64,000 nt of DNA, taken from positions 372,001 to 436,000 of the forward strand of contig NZ_CP125946.1 in NCBI RefSeq assembly GCF_030064065.1, written 5' to 3'. Of this stretch, positions 16,686 through 25,758 are shown piece after piece; position 1 is the stretch's first letter, and every line of letters begins with the position of its first letter. Origin of the DNA: Rothia sp. SD9660Na. GTDB lineage: Bacteria; Actinomycetota; Actinomycetes; Actinomycetales; Micrococcaceae. Under the pieces are notes generated by a model, which worked only from the letters and a program-made list of their open reading frames with translations, was not told where the DNA came from and did no database searches. The position numbers and the translations under genes were made by a program.

Positions 16686-17828
16686 CTACTTGTAGGCCCC
16701 CAGCAGCACTGCCGCTCCGCCGTCCACGCCCTTAGCACCCTGCACGTAGTCGGGGTTGCTCTTGTGCTCGCCAGAATCCTTCTGCACGGTACCCAGCACC
16801 CACGAGGGCAGACCACGCTTGTTCAGACGCTCAACGGCTGCATCAGCAACCGACGGGTCAACCACAGCAATCATGCCCACACCCAGGTTGAGGGTACGTT
16901 CCAGGTCAGCCTGGGGCACAGAACCCAGCTCACCAATCAGCTTGAAAATTGCCGGAATCTCCCATGTCGAACGCTCCACCACACCCACGGTGCCCACCGG
17001 CAGCACACGGGCCAGGTTAGCGGCCAGACCGCCACCGGTCACATGCGAGAAGCCGCGCACACCCGAACCGGTTTGCCCGTCCTCACCGTTGACCGGGAAA
17101 GCCTCAATCAAATCCAGGCAGTCAGCAGTGTAAATGCGGGTGGGCTCCAACAGCTCCTCACCCAGGGTACGGCCTAGCTCGGCGACCTCACGCTCATACT
17201 TCCAGCCAGCAACCGAAAGCACCTTGCGCACCAGGGAGTAGCCATTAGAGTGAATACCGCTTGAAGCCATAGCAATCAGCACATCGCCCTCACGCACACG
17301 GTCAGGGCCCAGCAGCTCGTCCGCCTCGACGATGCCGGTGGCGGCACCTGCCACGTCGTACTCGTCCTCAGCCAGCAGGCCGGGGTGCTCAGCGGTCTCG
17401 CCGCCCACCAGGGCGGTACCAGCCAGGGAACAACCCTCAGCCACACCGCGCACAATATCGGCAATGCGCTCGGGCACCACCTTGCCGGTGGCAATGTAGT
17501 CGGTCATAAAGAGGGGGCGGGCACCGGTCACAACGATGTCATCAACCACCATACCCACCAGGTCATGACCAATGGTGTGGTGAATATCGAGCTTTTGGGC
17601 AATCGATACCTTGGTGCCCACGCCATCGGTGGAGGTTGCCAGGTAGGGCTTGCGGTAATCCTTGAGCACAGACAGGTCAAAGAGGCCAGCAAAGCCGCCC
17701 ACACCGCCCACTACACCGGCGCCGTGGGTTGCCTTGACGGCGTCCTTCATCAGCTCAACAGCGCGGTCGCCCGCCTCAACATCTACACCAGCCGAAGCGT
17801 AGGTAACTGCGTTCTGGTTCTCGCTCAT
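16686..17828 (-). CDS. purM: phosphoribosylformylglycinamidine cyclo-ligase (AIR synthetase)
   Basis: 380 residues, somewhat longer than E. coli PurM. AYASAGVDVEAG near the start, LATSTDGVGTKV (the metal/ATP loop) and DIVVTGARPLFMTDY are the family signatures; HVTGGGLAANLARV and GVGMIAVV follow. It catalyses step 5 of purine synthesis, FGAM + ATP to AIR. The start codon directly abuts the purF stop (no intergenic base), so the two are translated from one transcript. Confidence 0.97.
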   Translation of the reverse strand: MSENQNAVTYASAGVDVEAGDRAVELMKDAVKATHGAGVVGGVGGFAGLFDLSVLKDYRKPYLATSTDGVGTKVSIAQKLDIHHTIGHDLVGMVVDDIVVTGARPLFMTDYIATGKVVPERIADIVRGVAEGCSLAGTALVGGETAEHPGLLAEDEYDVAGAATGIVEADELLGPDRVREGDVLIAMASSGIHSNGYSLVRKVLSVAGWKYEREVAELGRTLGEELLEPTRIYTADCLDLIEAFPVNGEDGQTGSGVRGFSHVTGGGLAANLARVLPVGTVGVVERSTWEIPAIFKLIGELGSVPQADLERTLNLGVGMIAVVDPSVADAAVERLNKRGLPSWVLGTVQKDSGEHKSNPDYVQGAKGVDGGAAVLLGAYK

Positions 17829-19634
17829 TTAGCGGGCCTCTCGGTCAGTGCCGGTAGAATCGGCAGGAATCGTATCTTGGGGAAGGACTAAATCTTCAAG
17901 GTCTGAATCGGGGCCAGGCTCACAAGAGCCGGTGCCCAATGACGCCGCCGGGGTACTATCAAACTTGTGCTCCAGCGCCTCGGTGCCGGGGCGGGTTTCG
18001 ATAGACACCGCCTTGGCCTTAGAAGGCTTATGGGCAACAGGACGCTCCACCGTCACCTCAGCTGCGGTACCGGCCAGAGGGCCGCCCTTGGAATCATCAA
18101 AGATGGACTTGCCGCGGCGGTCTTCGCTGGGCAGCTCGATGGGGTACTTACCGGTAAAGCAGGCGGTGCACAGGCGCTCGCGGGGCTGCTCAGTTGCGGC
18201 AATCATGCCCTCTTCTGAGATGAAGCCCAGGGAATCTGCACCCAGCGACTTACCGATTTCTTCAATGGTCAGGCCGTTAGCAATTAGCTCGGAGCGCGAG
18301 GCAAAGTCGATGCCGTAGAAGCAGGGCCACTTGACCGGCGGGGAGGAGATACGCACATGCACCTCTTTAGCGCCCGCCTCTCGCAGCATGCGCACCAGGG
18401 CGCGCTGGGTGTTACCGCGAACGATAGAATCGTCAATCACGACCAGACGCTTACCCTCTACCACCGAGCGCAGGGGGTTGAGCTTGAGCCTAATGCCCAG
18501 CTGGCGGATGGTCTGTGAAGGCTGAATGAAGGTGCGGCCCACATAGGCGTTCTTGACCAGGCCGTTGCCGAAGGGAATGCCGGATTCCTCAGCGTAGCCA
18601 ATAGCAGCCGGGGTGCCCGATTCGGGAGTGGGCATGACCAGGTCAGCCTCCACCTTATGCTCACGGGCCAGCTGACGCCCCATCTCAACACGGGATTCGT
18701 AGACACTGCGGCCCGAAATCGTGGTATCGGGGCGGGCCAGGTAGACGTACTCAAAGACGCAACCGGCGGGTTTGGCTTCGGCGAAGTGTTGGGAGCGCAA
18801 GCCGTCCTCGTCGATGGTGATGAACTCACCGGGCTCTACCTCGCGCACGAAGGAGGCACCGACGATGTCGAGGGCAGCGGTTTCTGAGGCAATAACCCAG
18901 CCGCGGTCAAGACGACCCAAGACCAGCGGACGCACGCCCTGGGGGTCGCGCGCAGCGTAGAGGGTGTGCTCGTCCATGAAGACCAGGCAGAAGGCACCTG
19001 AGAGGGTGGGGAGTAGGTTGAGGGCGGCCTCTTCGAGGCTGTCAAAGTCGTGGTCCTTGAGCAGGGCTGTAACCAGGGCGGTGTCGGTGGTGTTGCCCTG
19101 GGCGAGCTCACCGCGCTCGGGGCGCTTGCCGCCGTTCTTGGCCAGCAGGCGGTCGTAGAGGTCAGCTGAGTTAACCAGGTTGCCGTTGTGGGCCAGGGCG
19201 AGCGTGCCGTGGGGGGTGTCGCCCAGGGTCGGCTGCGCGTTCTGCCAGATGTTGCCGCCGGTGGTGGAGTAGCGGCAATGGCCTACTGCCATGTGGCCGG
19301 TCATTGAGTTGAGGGTGGCCTCGTCAAACACCTGGGATACCAGGCCGATATCTTTGTAGACGCTCAGGTGTTTGCCGTCGCTGGTGGCGATACCAGCTGA
19401 CTCCTGGCCACGGTGTTGCAGGGCGTAGAGGCCGTAGTAGGTGAGCTTAGCGATATCTTCGCCGGGGGCCCATACGCCAAAGACGCCGCATTCGTCTTTA
19501 GGGCCGTGATCAACGGGGTCAAGGTCGAAGGATAGTTTTCCGTCAGGACGAGCCAAAGCAGGTTTTCCGTCTCTTGTTGTGGGGTGGTTATCTCGCCGTG
19601 TAGCGTGGGGTAGCGCACGTGAGCGAGCGAACAT
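17829..19634 (-). CDS. purF: amidophosphoribosyltransferase
   Basis: 601 residues from the ATG at 19634, which has no ribosome site. A TTG at 19556 would start MARPDGKLSFDLDP, the form most actinobacterial PurF proteins begin with, and is probably the real start. The glutaminase nucleophile is Cys49 in DECGVFGVW (exposed after propeptide removal). The phosphoribosyltransferase PRPP loop is VVIDDSIVRGN, and LCTACFTGKYP marks Cys ligands of an iron-sulfur cluster, so this is the B. subtilis-type enzyme. It makes phosphoribosylamine from PRPP and glutamine, the first committed purine step. The C-terminal ~90 residues form an acidic, low-complexity extension. It leads the purF-purM operon. Confidence 0.96.
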   Translation of the reverse strand: MFARSRALPHATRRDNHPTTRDGKPALARPDGKLSFDLDPVDHGPKDECGVFGVWAPGEDIAKLTYYGLYALQHRGQESAGIATSDGKHLSVYKDIGLVSQVFDEATLNSMTGHMAVGHCRYSTTGGNIWQNAQPTLGDTPHGTLALAHNGNLVNSADLYDRLLAKNGGKRPERGELAQGNTTDTALVTALLKDHDFDSLEEAALNLLPTLSGAFCLVFMDEHTLYAARDPQGVRPLVLGRLDRGWVIASETAALDIVGASFVREVEPGEFITIDEDGLRSQHFAEAKPAGCVFEYVYLARPDTTISGRSVYESRVEMGRQLAREHKVEADLVMPTPESGTPAAIGYAEESGIPFGNGLVKNAYVGRTFIQPSQTIRQLGIRLKLNPLRSVVEGKRLVVIDDSIVRGNTQRALVRMLREAGAKEVHVRISSPPVKWPCFYGIDFASRSELIANGLTIEEIGKSLGADSLGFISEEGMIAATEQPRERLCTACFTGKYPIELPSEDRRGKSIFDDSKGGPLAGTAAEVTVERPVAHKPSKAKAVSIETRPGTEALEHKFDSTPAASLGTGSCEPGPDSDLEDLVLPQDTIPADSTGTDREAR

Positions 19635-19670
19635 ATCAAGTGTACCTGCCCGATACGCTACTGATAAGTA

Positions 19671-19709
19671 AAGCCCACCGTGTGAACGTTTCTGCTCACG
19701 GGTGGGCTT
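19671..19709 (-). terminator. terminator between the 123-residue membrane gene and purF
   Basis: The arms AAGCCCACC(CGTGAG) and (TTCACACG)GTGGGCTT are separated by a short loop. The minus-strand tail is TACTTAT. It separates the asparaginase group from purFM, implying a purF promoter at about 19640-19670. Confidence 0.65.
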
Positions 19710-19712
19710 GAT

Positions 19713-20084
19713 TTAGTCTTGCTGGCTGACAGCTCGGTAGGTGGTGGTGCGCTTGGCCGAGCGCTTATCGAGGAGCAGGGCTACTACGATGGCGGCGGCG
19801 GTGCAGAGGGCCCCGAAGATAACGGCCATCACGCCGTAGATTGCGCTGAAAGTATAGTTGGGGTTTTCCGGGCCGAGAGCGGTGACAACAAAAGCCACAA
19901 TGAGGCCGATGAGCAAGCCAGTGATAGCAAAGGCCGGCAGGGAGGGGGCGCGGCGTACCGTCAGGTTGGCACGGTCAGGCGCGGACGCCGGCGCAAAATG
20001 TTGGCCGGGGGCTGCCTGCTTCTCATCCTCGGTGAGAGGAGAAGCAGGTTCAGTGGGGCGGCGGAATCTCGACAGGATGCTCAT
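19713..20084 (-). CDS. small two-TM membrane protein of the purF neighbourhood
   Basis: 123 residues from the ATG at 20084 (MSILSRFRRPTEP). A longer frame starts at 20102 but lacks support. The N-terminal ~50 residues are polar and Pro-rich; two membrane segments follow (about residues 55-78 and 87-111), and a basic tail with DKRSAKR ends the protein. The same slot between the sterol-carrier-like gene and purF holds a similar small membrane protein in other Micrococcales, but no function is known. Confidence 0.75.
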   Translation of the reverse strand: MSILSRFRRPTEPASPLTEDEKQAAPGQHFAPASAPDRANLTVRRAPSLPAFAITGLLIGLIVAFVVTALGPENPNYTFSAIYGVMAVIFGALCTAAAIVVALLLDKRSAKRTTTYRAVSQQD

Positions 20085-20141
20085 AACTATTAACCTTACC
20101 AAGAGTCAGAAGAGGAAGACTCAGGACTACAGAATGCCGAG

Positions 20142-20537
20142 CTAGAGAAGCGGTAGATAGTCGCTCAAATCAGCGCGCAGCCCAGAAGCTGAAATAGCGG
20201 CTGCTGATTCTTGCCAGCTGGTATAGCCCAGGGTGATAGCGCACCAGGTGAGCGCATCGGTTTCAACCACGTTGGGAGGGGTACCTCGGGTATGGCGCGG
20301 CCCGGCAATACACTGGGTCACCCCAAAAGGCGGCACCCGCACCTCCACCGAATTGCCAGGGGCAAGGGTCGCCAGCTCTTCGAGCAGAAAACGGACGGAC
20401 GCCGCCCGCACCCCGCGCGGCAGAGCAGCAAAAGCCGCCGCGCGGGCGTACTCATTCTCTGCCCCCTCAAAAACCTGCCGTACCTGAGTAACGGCAGCGA
20501 GGCCGTCCGCCTCGGAAATCTTGCGGCGAATCGCCAT
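20142..20537 (-). CDS. sterol-carrier-like protein (Rv0807-like)
   Basis: 131 residues. The core [42 protein letters not shown] is the conserved signature of the actinobacterial sterol-carrier family protein encoded beside purF (Rv0807 in M. tuberculosis). A hydrophobic-cargo pocket is expected, but no ligand is known. Its ATG overlaps the asparaginase stop by one base (TAATG), so translation is coupled. Confidence 0.88.
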   Translation of the reverse strand: MAIRRKISEADGLAAVTQVRQVFEGAENEYARAAAFAALPRGVRAASVRFLLEELATLAPGNSVEVRVPPFGVTQCIAGPRHTRGTPPNVVETDALTWCAITLGYTSWQESAAAISASGLRADLSDYLPLL

Positions 20538-21541
20538 TAGAGCAGCCCCTCAAAGGCAGCACCCGGCTCGATAGAACCGACGGGCTGCCCGCCGCCGGTG
20601 ATGGGCAAGGTGGTTCCAGCAACCGCCCGGTCAGCCACCTCAGTCTCTACATAACCTGCCGCCTGGAGCGCCCGCACCGCCACCAGAGAAGCAGCACGGT
20701 TAGAACCATCAAGCGTCTTCAAAGCCACCGACGCGCCCGAGCGCAGACCGATGGCCAGCACCCCTTCGGCACCGCGCTTGACCACGGCATCAAGAGTTTC
20801 AGCCAGAACCGTATCGGAGCCGCCGGGGCCGTGGACGTACTCGGGATAGTCCACCATAGCGGTAGCGACGGTGGCAGCACGGGCATCAGCCTTGATATTC
20901 TCCACCGCCGCACCCAGGGTGGAATAAGCTCGGGCCAACCCCATCAGCGAGGTCGCAGCCACCGGAGCGCCACAACCATCGACGGTGACGTGCTGGGGTG
21001 TTTCTCCCGTGAACTCCTCAATGGTCTCAAGTACCAGCTCCTGCAGCGGGTGGGACGGGTCGGTATAGTTCTCGGTCTGCCAGCCCGACTTCACACAGCC
21101 CCACAGAAAGGCCGCGTGCTTGCCGGAGCAGTTAAAAGCCAGACGCTGCTTGCCGTGCCCGGCCTTAATCAGGGCGTGGTAACTGGGCTCATCAGACGGC
21201 CAGGCCGGTGGGCAGAGCAGGGCCTCAGCGGTCAGACCGGCCTCAGCCAGCACCGACTGGGCCACTTTCATATGCTCAAAAGAACCGGTATGAGAACCGG
21301 CTGCCAGGGCAATCTGGGCGCCCTGCAACTCTGCCCCCGCGTTCATCGACGCAATAGCCTGTAGAGGTTTGAGCGCTGAACGAGCATAGACCAGAGCCTC
21401 AGGTGTTCCTATGCTCAAGGCGTTAGACCCGTCGGGCGCGAGTACCACCAGGGAACCCACATGCCTCGACTCGATGAAATTGCCACGGGTCACGACGGCC
21501 AGCTCTGCTGCCTGTTGCGCGGTAAAAGTCTGCATGCCCAC
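20537..21541 (-). CDS. L-asparaginase, ReAII (thermolabile Rhizobium) type
   Basis: 334 residues. It belongs to the serine-hydrolase-fold ReAII family, not the EcAII type: [10 protein letters not shown] near 24-33, [10 protein letters not shown] (the Ser-x-x-Lys), NCSGKHAAF with a conserved Cys-Ser-Gly-Lys, and VDGCGAP. It hydrolyses asparagine to aspartate and ammonia in the cytosol; no signal peptide is present. It is the first gene of the coupled group with the sterol-carrier-like gene. A palindromic repeat lies 39 bp upstream of its start. Confidence 0.92.
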   Translation of the reverse strand: MGMQTFTAQQAAELAVVTRGNFIESRHVGSLVVLAPDGSNALSIGTPEALVYARSALKPLQAIASMNAGAELQGAQIALAAGSHTGSFEHMKVAQSVLAEAGLTAEALLCPPAWPSDEPSYHALIKAGHGKQRLAFNCSGKHAAFLWGCVKSGWQTENYTDPSHPLQELVLETIEEFTGETPQHVTVDGCGAPVAATSLMGLARAYSTLGAAVENIKADARAATVATAMVDYPEYVHGPGGSDTVLAETLDAVVKRGAEGVLAIGLRSGASVALKTLDGSNRAASLVAVRALQAAGYVETEVADRAVAGTTLPITGGGQPVGSIEPGAAFEGLL

Positions 21542-21579
21542 CAGTCTACTGGGTAGCCCCGGCCGCTAAACTAAGCGAG

Positions 21580-21639
21580 GCCCGCACTTATTCTGATTTA
21601 TCCGCAACTAGTTGCGGGTTTTTCAGAATAAGTGCGGGC
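21580..21639 (+). repeat. palindromic repeat element, copy 1
   Basis: Perfect 17-bp outer arms (21580-21596 with 21623-21639) carry CGCACTTATTCTGA. They enclose a perfect 16-bp inner palindrome CCGCAACTAGTTGCGG (21602-21617) flanked by TTTAT and GTTTTT. Two further copies occur at 25.5 and 26.7 kb. The inner hairpin plus T5 looks like a plus-strand terminator, but the whole element is more than a terminator. Confidence 0.9.
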
Positions 21640-21684
21640 ATCTACAGGCTGGCCGGGCAGTGTTAACCGAGTGTGGCGTCCGCG

Positions 21685-24600
21685 CTACTGCTCTTTCTGC
21701 TGCTCAGAGAGAGCCCTGAGCGCCTCGCGGGTCGCGCGGTCAGCTCGCTGTGCTTCAACCTGGGCCTCGTCTGCCGCTGCTAGAGCCTGGTCGGCAGCAA
21801 CCACAGCGGCCTGGGCTAAAGCACGCGTGGACTCAACCGCAACAACCTGGGTGGGGCTGACCGGACGCTCCGGCGCGGACGCCGGCTGCTCGGCGGATGC
21901 CGGTTCCTCAGCGGGTACTGCTGGGGTAGGTGTCTGCGTCGCAGCTACTGCCGGGGCTGCCTCTTCCTCGTGCGCCCGGGCTTCGAGCTTGGTGCCCTCA
22001 ACGTCCAGGTCGGGGAGTAGGCAGTCGAGCCAGGCAGGCAGCCACCATGCCTTTTCACCCAACAGGTGCATGAGTGCCGGAATCAGGGTCATGCGAACCA
22101 CAAAGGCATCGAGCAGAACGCCAACTGCCAGAATGAAGCCGATAGAGGCAATCATGGGGTCGCCGGAGAAGACGAAGCCGATAAAGACACTGGCCATAAT
22201 CAGGGCAGCTGCGGTGACCACGCGGGCGCCGTGGTTGTAGCCCACCACAACCGAGGTCTTAGCCCCGCGACCGTATGAGTAGGCTTCTCGCATGCCCGAG
22301 ACCATGAAGAGCTGGTAGTCCATGGCCAGGCCGAAGAGAATACCCACCGCCAGAATCGGCAGGAAGGCCAGCAACGGGCCGGGGGTTGAAACATTGAAGA
22401 GCTCAGACGCCCAACCCCACTGGAACACAGCCGTAGTTGCACCGAGAGCTGCCAGCAGGGAGAAGAGAAAGCCCAGGGTAGCGGTGACCGGCACCAGAAT
22501 GGAGCGGAAAACCAGAATCAGAACCAGCAGCGATAGACCCATGACCAGCGCAACATACACCGGCAGAACCTCGGCCAGGTTCTGGGCAATGTCAACGGCC
22601 ATCGCGGTCTGACCGGTGACGCCGAGGGTCACCTCACCGTTATCGGTTGAGACAGTCATATCCCGCAGGGCCTGTACTAGGTTAGTGGTTGACTCCGCAT
22701 TGGGGCCCTCAGCGGGAATCACCTGGTAGAGCAGGGCGGAGTTGTCGTCAGAGATCATGGCGGGAATAACCGCTGAAACGTCACTCTGTTCCAGAAGGTC
22801 CTGGCCCACCTCAACCTGCAGGGCCTTGGCCTGTTCCTCGGTGGTGCCCTCGGGCAGGCGGGCTGCCACCACGATGGGGCCGTTCTGACCTTCACCAAAC
22901 TTATTGGCAACGGTGGTGTACGAGATGTAGGCAGCTGAATCCGTGGTTTGAGAGGCACCGGTCGGCAGGCCCAACCGCATATCGGTCACAGGCAGAGCGA
23001 CAGCACCCAATGCAAGCACTACAGCGGCAACGGTAGCAATCGGCTTCTTGAGCACCAGACCGATCCAACCACGGTGGGCTTCTTCATGGTCAGCCGCCGC
23101 CCCCTTAGCTTCTGCTCGAATGGAAGCTGCCTGGGCGTCGTCCTCACTGGCAGCCTGAGCGCCAGCCGCAATTTTTGCTCGCTGCTTTTTGCTCAGGACG
23201 CGCTCGCCCAGCAGGGACATCACGGCGGGGGAGAGGGTGGTGGCTACCGCCACGGCAACAGCAACCGCAAAGGCACCGGCGTTACCCATCACGCCCAGGA
23301 AGGGGATGCCCACGACATTCAGGCCCAGCAGGGCGATGATAACGGTAGTGCCTGCGAAGAAGACCGCGCCGCCAGAGGTACCGGTGGCCAGGGCGATGGA
23401 CTCCTTCACGTTCATTCCCTTAGCCAGGTTGGTGCGGTGGCGGTTCAGAATGAAGAGGGTGTAGTCGATACCCACAGCCAGGCCCAGCATGGTGCCCAGG
23501 GTGGGGGTAGTTGAGGTCATGTCGATGACGCTTGAGAGCGACAGGACGGCCAGGGCCGAGGTGCCCACGCCGATAAGCGCCATAATAATCGGCAGGCCAG
23601 CTGCAACCAGAGTGCCCAGCATGAGAAGCAGAACGATAAAGGCAATGCCGATACCGATAATCTCAGCGGTCGCATTCATCTCTGTTTCGATACCCTGCAT
23701 GTACTGGTCGTAGGTGACGGCCAGGCCGTTATCGGACAGCACGTTGAGCTTCTGCTGGGTTTCTTCGAGAGTTTCTCCAGGGATAGAACCGGTCTCAGCA
23801 TCGAAAGTAACAGAGATAATGGCGGTGGAGTTATCCTCAGAAATCGCAACACCGCTCTCAGACATCTGCAGTAGGGCAGTGTTCTGCTCAAGGGTGCTCT
23901 TACCGCTCTCTATCTGGGAGCGGGATTCTTCGAGCTGCGCCAGGCCAGCCTCGTAGTCGCTGTGCCCCTGATCAATCTGAGCCTGGGCTTCGTCGAGCTG
24001 GGTGCGGCTCTGATTGAGCTGTTCAGCGGTTGCATCCAGCTGAGCCCGCTGGGCATCCAGCTGGGCCTGCTGGCCGTTGAGCTCACCGAAAGCTTCCGGC
24101 GGTGCTCCTTCGCCCTCAAGACGGGTGCGGGCCACGTTCAGCTGATTCTGGGCGTCCTCAAGCTGGGCGTAGCCCTCATCAAGCTGCTGCTGGCCTGAAT
24201 TCAACTCGGCACGGCGAGCATCAAGCTCAACCTGCCCCGAGTCCAACTGGGCCTTAGCGGTATCAAGCTGCGCCTGGCCGTCCGCAAGCTGCTGCTCGCC
24301 CCCGCTCAACTCAGCCTGACCCGCCTCAAGCTGGGCCTGGCCGTCCGCAAGCTGCTGGGCTACAGCAAAGGGGTCGGTGACGCTATCAACGCCCTCAACG
24401 GTCTCGGTCTCAGCAACGGCGCTTGCCACAGCAGCCTTCTGATCATCGGTGAAGGTGGAGCCGTCCTCGGTCTGCACAATGGCAGAGCCGGTACCGGCAT
24501 TGAGATTCAGGTTGAAAGTGTCGGTCAGCTCTTCCTGAACCAGCTGCGCCTCGGTGCCAGGAATAGTGATGGAATCGGTTAGCACACCCTTAAAAGAGGC

Positions 24601-24702
24601 ATAGGCGCCGCCAGCTAGAGCAATCACCAGCGCCCAGATGCCGATAACGGCCCAGACACGGCGAGCTGCAAAACTGCCGACTTTATAGAGGAACTCAGAC
24701 AT
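21685..24702 (-). CDS. MMPL/RND-family exporter with long external coiled coil
   Basis: 1005 residues from the ATG at 24702 (MSEFLYKVG). One membrane segment lies at 17-37, and a large external loop follows. Within the loop, about residues 115-290 repeat units such as QLADGQAQLEAG, giving a heptad coiled coil as in YhgE/MmpL-like proteins. Then come five membrane segments with TLGTMLGLAVGIDYTLFI, a second external domain, and five more segments with GLAMDYQLFMV (both carry the GxxxDY proton-relay pattern). A ~110-residue Ala/Glu/Pro-rich cytosolic tail ends the protein. The expected role is proton-driven export of a lipid, siderophore or drug. The TetR gene lies 37 bp upstream on the same strand. 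Confidence 0.9.
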   Translation of the reverse strand: MSEFLYKVGSFAARRVWAVIGIWALVIALAGGAYASFKGVLTDSITIPGTEAQLVQEELTDTFNLNLNAGTGSAIVQTEDGSTFTDDQKAAVASAVAETETVEGVDSVTDPFAVAQQLADGQAQLEAGQAELSGGEQQLADGQAQLDTAKAQLDSGQVELDARRAELNSGQQQLDEGYAQLEDAQNQLNVARTRLEGEGAPPEAFGELNGQQAQLDAQRAQLDATAEQLNQSRTQLDEAQAQIDQGHSDYEAGLAQLEESRSQIESGKSTLEQNTALLQMSESGVAISEDNSTAIISVTFDAETGSIPGETLEETQQKLNVLSDNGLAVTYDQYMQGIETEMNATAEIIGIGIAFIVLLLMLGTLVAAGLPIIMALIGVGTSALAVLSLSSVIDMTSTTPTLGTMLGLAVGIDYTLFILNRHRTNLAKGMNVKESIALATGTSGGAVFFAGTTVIIALLGLNVVGIPFLGVMGNAGAFAVAVAVAVATTLSPAVMSLLGERVLSKKQRAKIAAGAQAASEDDAQAASIRAEAKGAAADHEEAHRGWIGLVLKKPIATVAAVVLALGAVALPVTDMRLGLPTGASQTTDSAAYISYTTVANKFGEGQNGPIVVAARLPEGTTEEQAKALQVEVGQDLLEQSDVSAVIPAMISDDNSALLYQVIPAEGPNAESTTNLVQALRDMTVSTDNGEVTLGVTGQTAMAVDIAQNLAEVLPVYVALVMGLSLLVLILVFRSILVPVTATLGFLFSLLAALGATTAVFQWGWASELFNVSTPGPLLAFLPILAVGILFGLAMDYQLFMVSGMREAYSYGRGAKTSVVVGYNHGARVVTAAALIMASVFIGFVFSGDPMIASIGFILAVGVLLDAFVVRMTLIPALMHLLGEKAWWLPAWLDCLLPDLDVEGTKLEARAHEEEAAPAVAATQTPTPAVPAEEPASAEQPASAPERPVSPTQVVAVESTRALAQAAVVAADQALAAADEAQVEAQRADRATREALRALSEQQKEQ

Positions 24703-24739
24703 AGCCTGCCGGTTTCCCTTTCGTGTGGTTGTGTTTTCT

Positions 24740-25447
24740 CTAAACGGTCTGGTGGGATGTAACGCTGCCGTCAGCGGCAAATACCGGGGTTCCGGCTGCT
24801 ACCTGGTTGATATAAGCGTGGATATGGGGCACGAACATCTGGGGTTCGATAACCAGCCGCTTAGCGGGTTCTTCAAAAATGTTTTCGTCGAGTTCTTGAG
24901 CGAATCGCACAAAGGCGAAAACGTAACCCATCAGCAGGTTGTAGGCGAAGAGGCTAAGGGCTAGTGACTGGTTGAGTGCTAGGTCGGGGTAGAGCTGATC
25001 AATTTCACTACAGAGGGCGTTGCAGATATCGCCCAGAGTGAGGGTGATTTCGCAGGTTACCAGGTCAAAATCTTCTTCATTTAGGGCTGCACCGAGGGTG
25101 ACAAAGCGGACGAGGTTCTGCTGCACCCTTTCGGTTTCTACTGCCTCGTGGAAGTGCTGCACCAGGGCCTGTGGGAGGTCTTCGATAGCAAGATCTCTGG
25201 GGAAGGGCGGTTCGTAGATGCAGGGCTCGAGGTGGGTTGAGAGCTGGTAGGTCAGGGCGTCTTCGAGCTTTTTGAAGTGGTTGAAGATGGTGCGCTCTGA
25301 GACCCCTGCTTGCTCTGCGAGAGTCGAGGCTGTTAGGCCTGCTCGTCCGCTGGTGAGCACAATGTGTTCAGCGGCTGCGGCGATTTTTTGTTTGGACGCC
25401 GTTGAGCGGGCCCTGCGCCGGTCGAGGGGAGGGGCGTGTTTCAGCAT
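24740..25447 (-). CDS. TetR-family regulator of the MMPL exporter
   Basis: 235 residues from the ATG at 25447 (MLKHAPPLDRRRARS); the longer frame upstream reads through the operator and is not credible. The TetR helix-turn-helix is at about 27-60 (HIVLTSGRAGLTASTLAEQAGVS split by the turn, then ERTIFNHFKKLEDAL). The C-terminal ligand domain is all-alpha and hydrophobic. It is transcribed together with the exporter and most likely represses both via the palindrome 14 bp upstream of its start. Confidence 0.9.
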   Translation of the reverse strand: MLKHAPPLDRRRARSTASKQKIAAAAEHIVLTSGRAGLTASTLAEQAGVSERTIFNHFKKLEDALTYQLSTHLEPCIYEPPFPRDLAIEDLPQALVQHFHEAVETERVQQNLVRFVTLGAALNEEDFDLVTCEITLTLGDICNALCSEIDQLYPDLALNQSLALSLFAYNLLMGYVFAFVRFAQELDENIFEEPAKRLVIEPQMFVPHIHAYINQVAAGTPVFAADGSVTSHQTV

Positions 25448-25460
25448 GTATTTACAGTAA

Positions 25461-25474
25461 CTGCAATATTGCAG
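25461..25474 (-). promoter_or_regulatory. probable TetR operator
   Basis: A perfect 14-bp palindrome CTGCAATATTGCAG, extended by partial half sites (AGCTGCAAAT to the right, TTTACAGTAA to the left). It lies just upstream of the tetR start, where an autorepressor would act. Confidence 0.65.
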
Positions 25475-25541
25475 AAGCTGCAAATAGTTAGGGTGTGGGG
25501 TTGGGTACTGGCGAGTGTTGGGCGCGGCTGGCGCAAGTCTT

Positions 25542-25597
25542 CCGTACTTATTCTGATTTACCCGCAACTAGTTGCGGGGTTTTCAGAATAAATGCGG
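25542..25597 (+). repeat. palindromic repeat element, copy 2
   Basis: Same element and orientation as copy 1. The outer arms 25542-25556 and 25583-25597 match at 13 of 15; the inner palindrome CCCGCAACTAGTTGCGGG (25561-25578) is perfect. Confidence 0.9.
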
Positions 25598-25654
25598 GGA
25601 GGCGGTGGAGCATGTGAGTTGAGCGGTTTCGACTGTGACCTTCTGTTGCAATTT

Positions 25655-25707
25655 TTTCCACAGGTTCAATACATGCTCTGACAAGGGTAGACCGAAGGTT
25701 ATCCACA
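25655..25707 (+). promoter_or_regulatory. two DnaA-box-like sequences
   Basis: TTATCCACA at 25699-25707 is a perfect consensus DnaA box. TTTTCCACA at 25655-25663 differs at one position. Both have the same orientation, 44 bp apart, in the leader of the next gene. Two boxes are too few for an origin; they may titrate DnaA, control the gene, or be chance. Confidence 0.35.
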
Positions 25708-25758
25708 GGTTTGAAAATAGTGCTTGAGTGCCCACCGCCACTCTGCGACAGTAGTCCC

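Noticed and set aside
23890..24360. Short tandem DNA repeats that could suggest a CRISPR or satellite
   Set aside because: They encode the regular coiled coil of the MMPL protein and have no conserved repeat/spacer pattern.
25448..25567. N-terminal extension of the TetR protein to 25567
   Set aside because: It reads through the probable operator and part of repeat copy 2 and adds a non-conserved segment.
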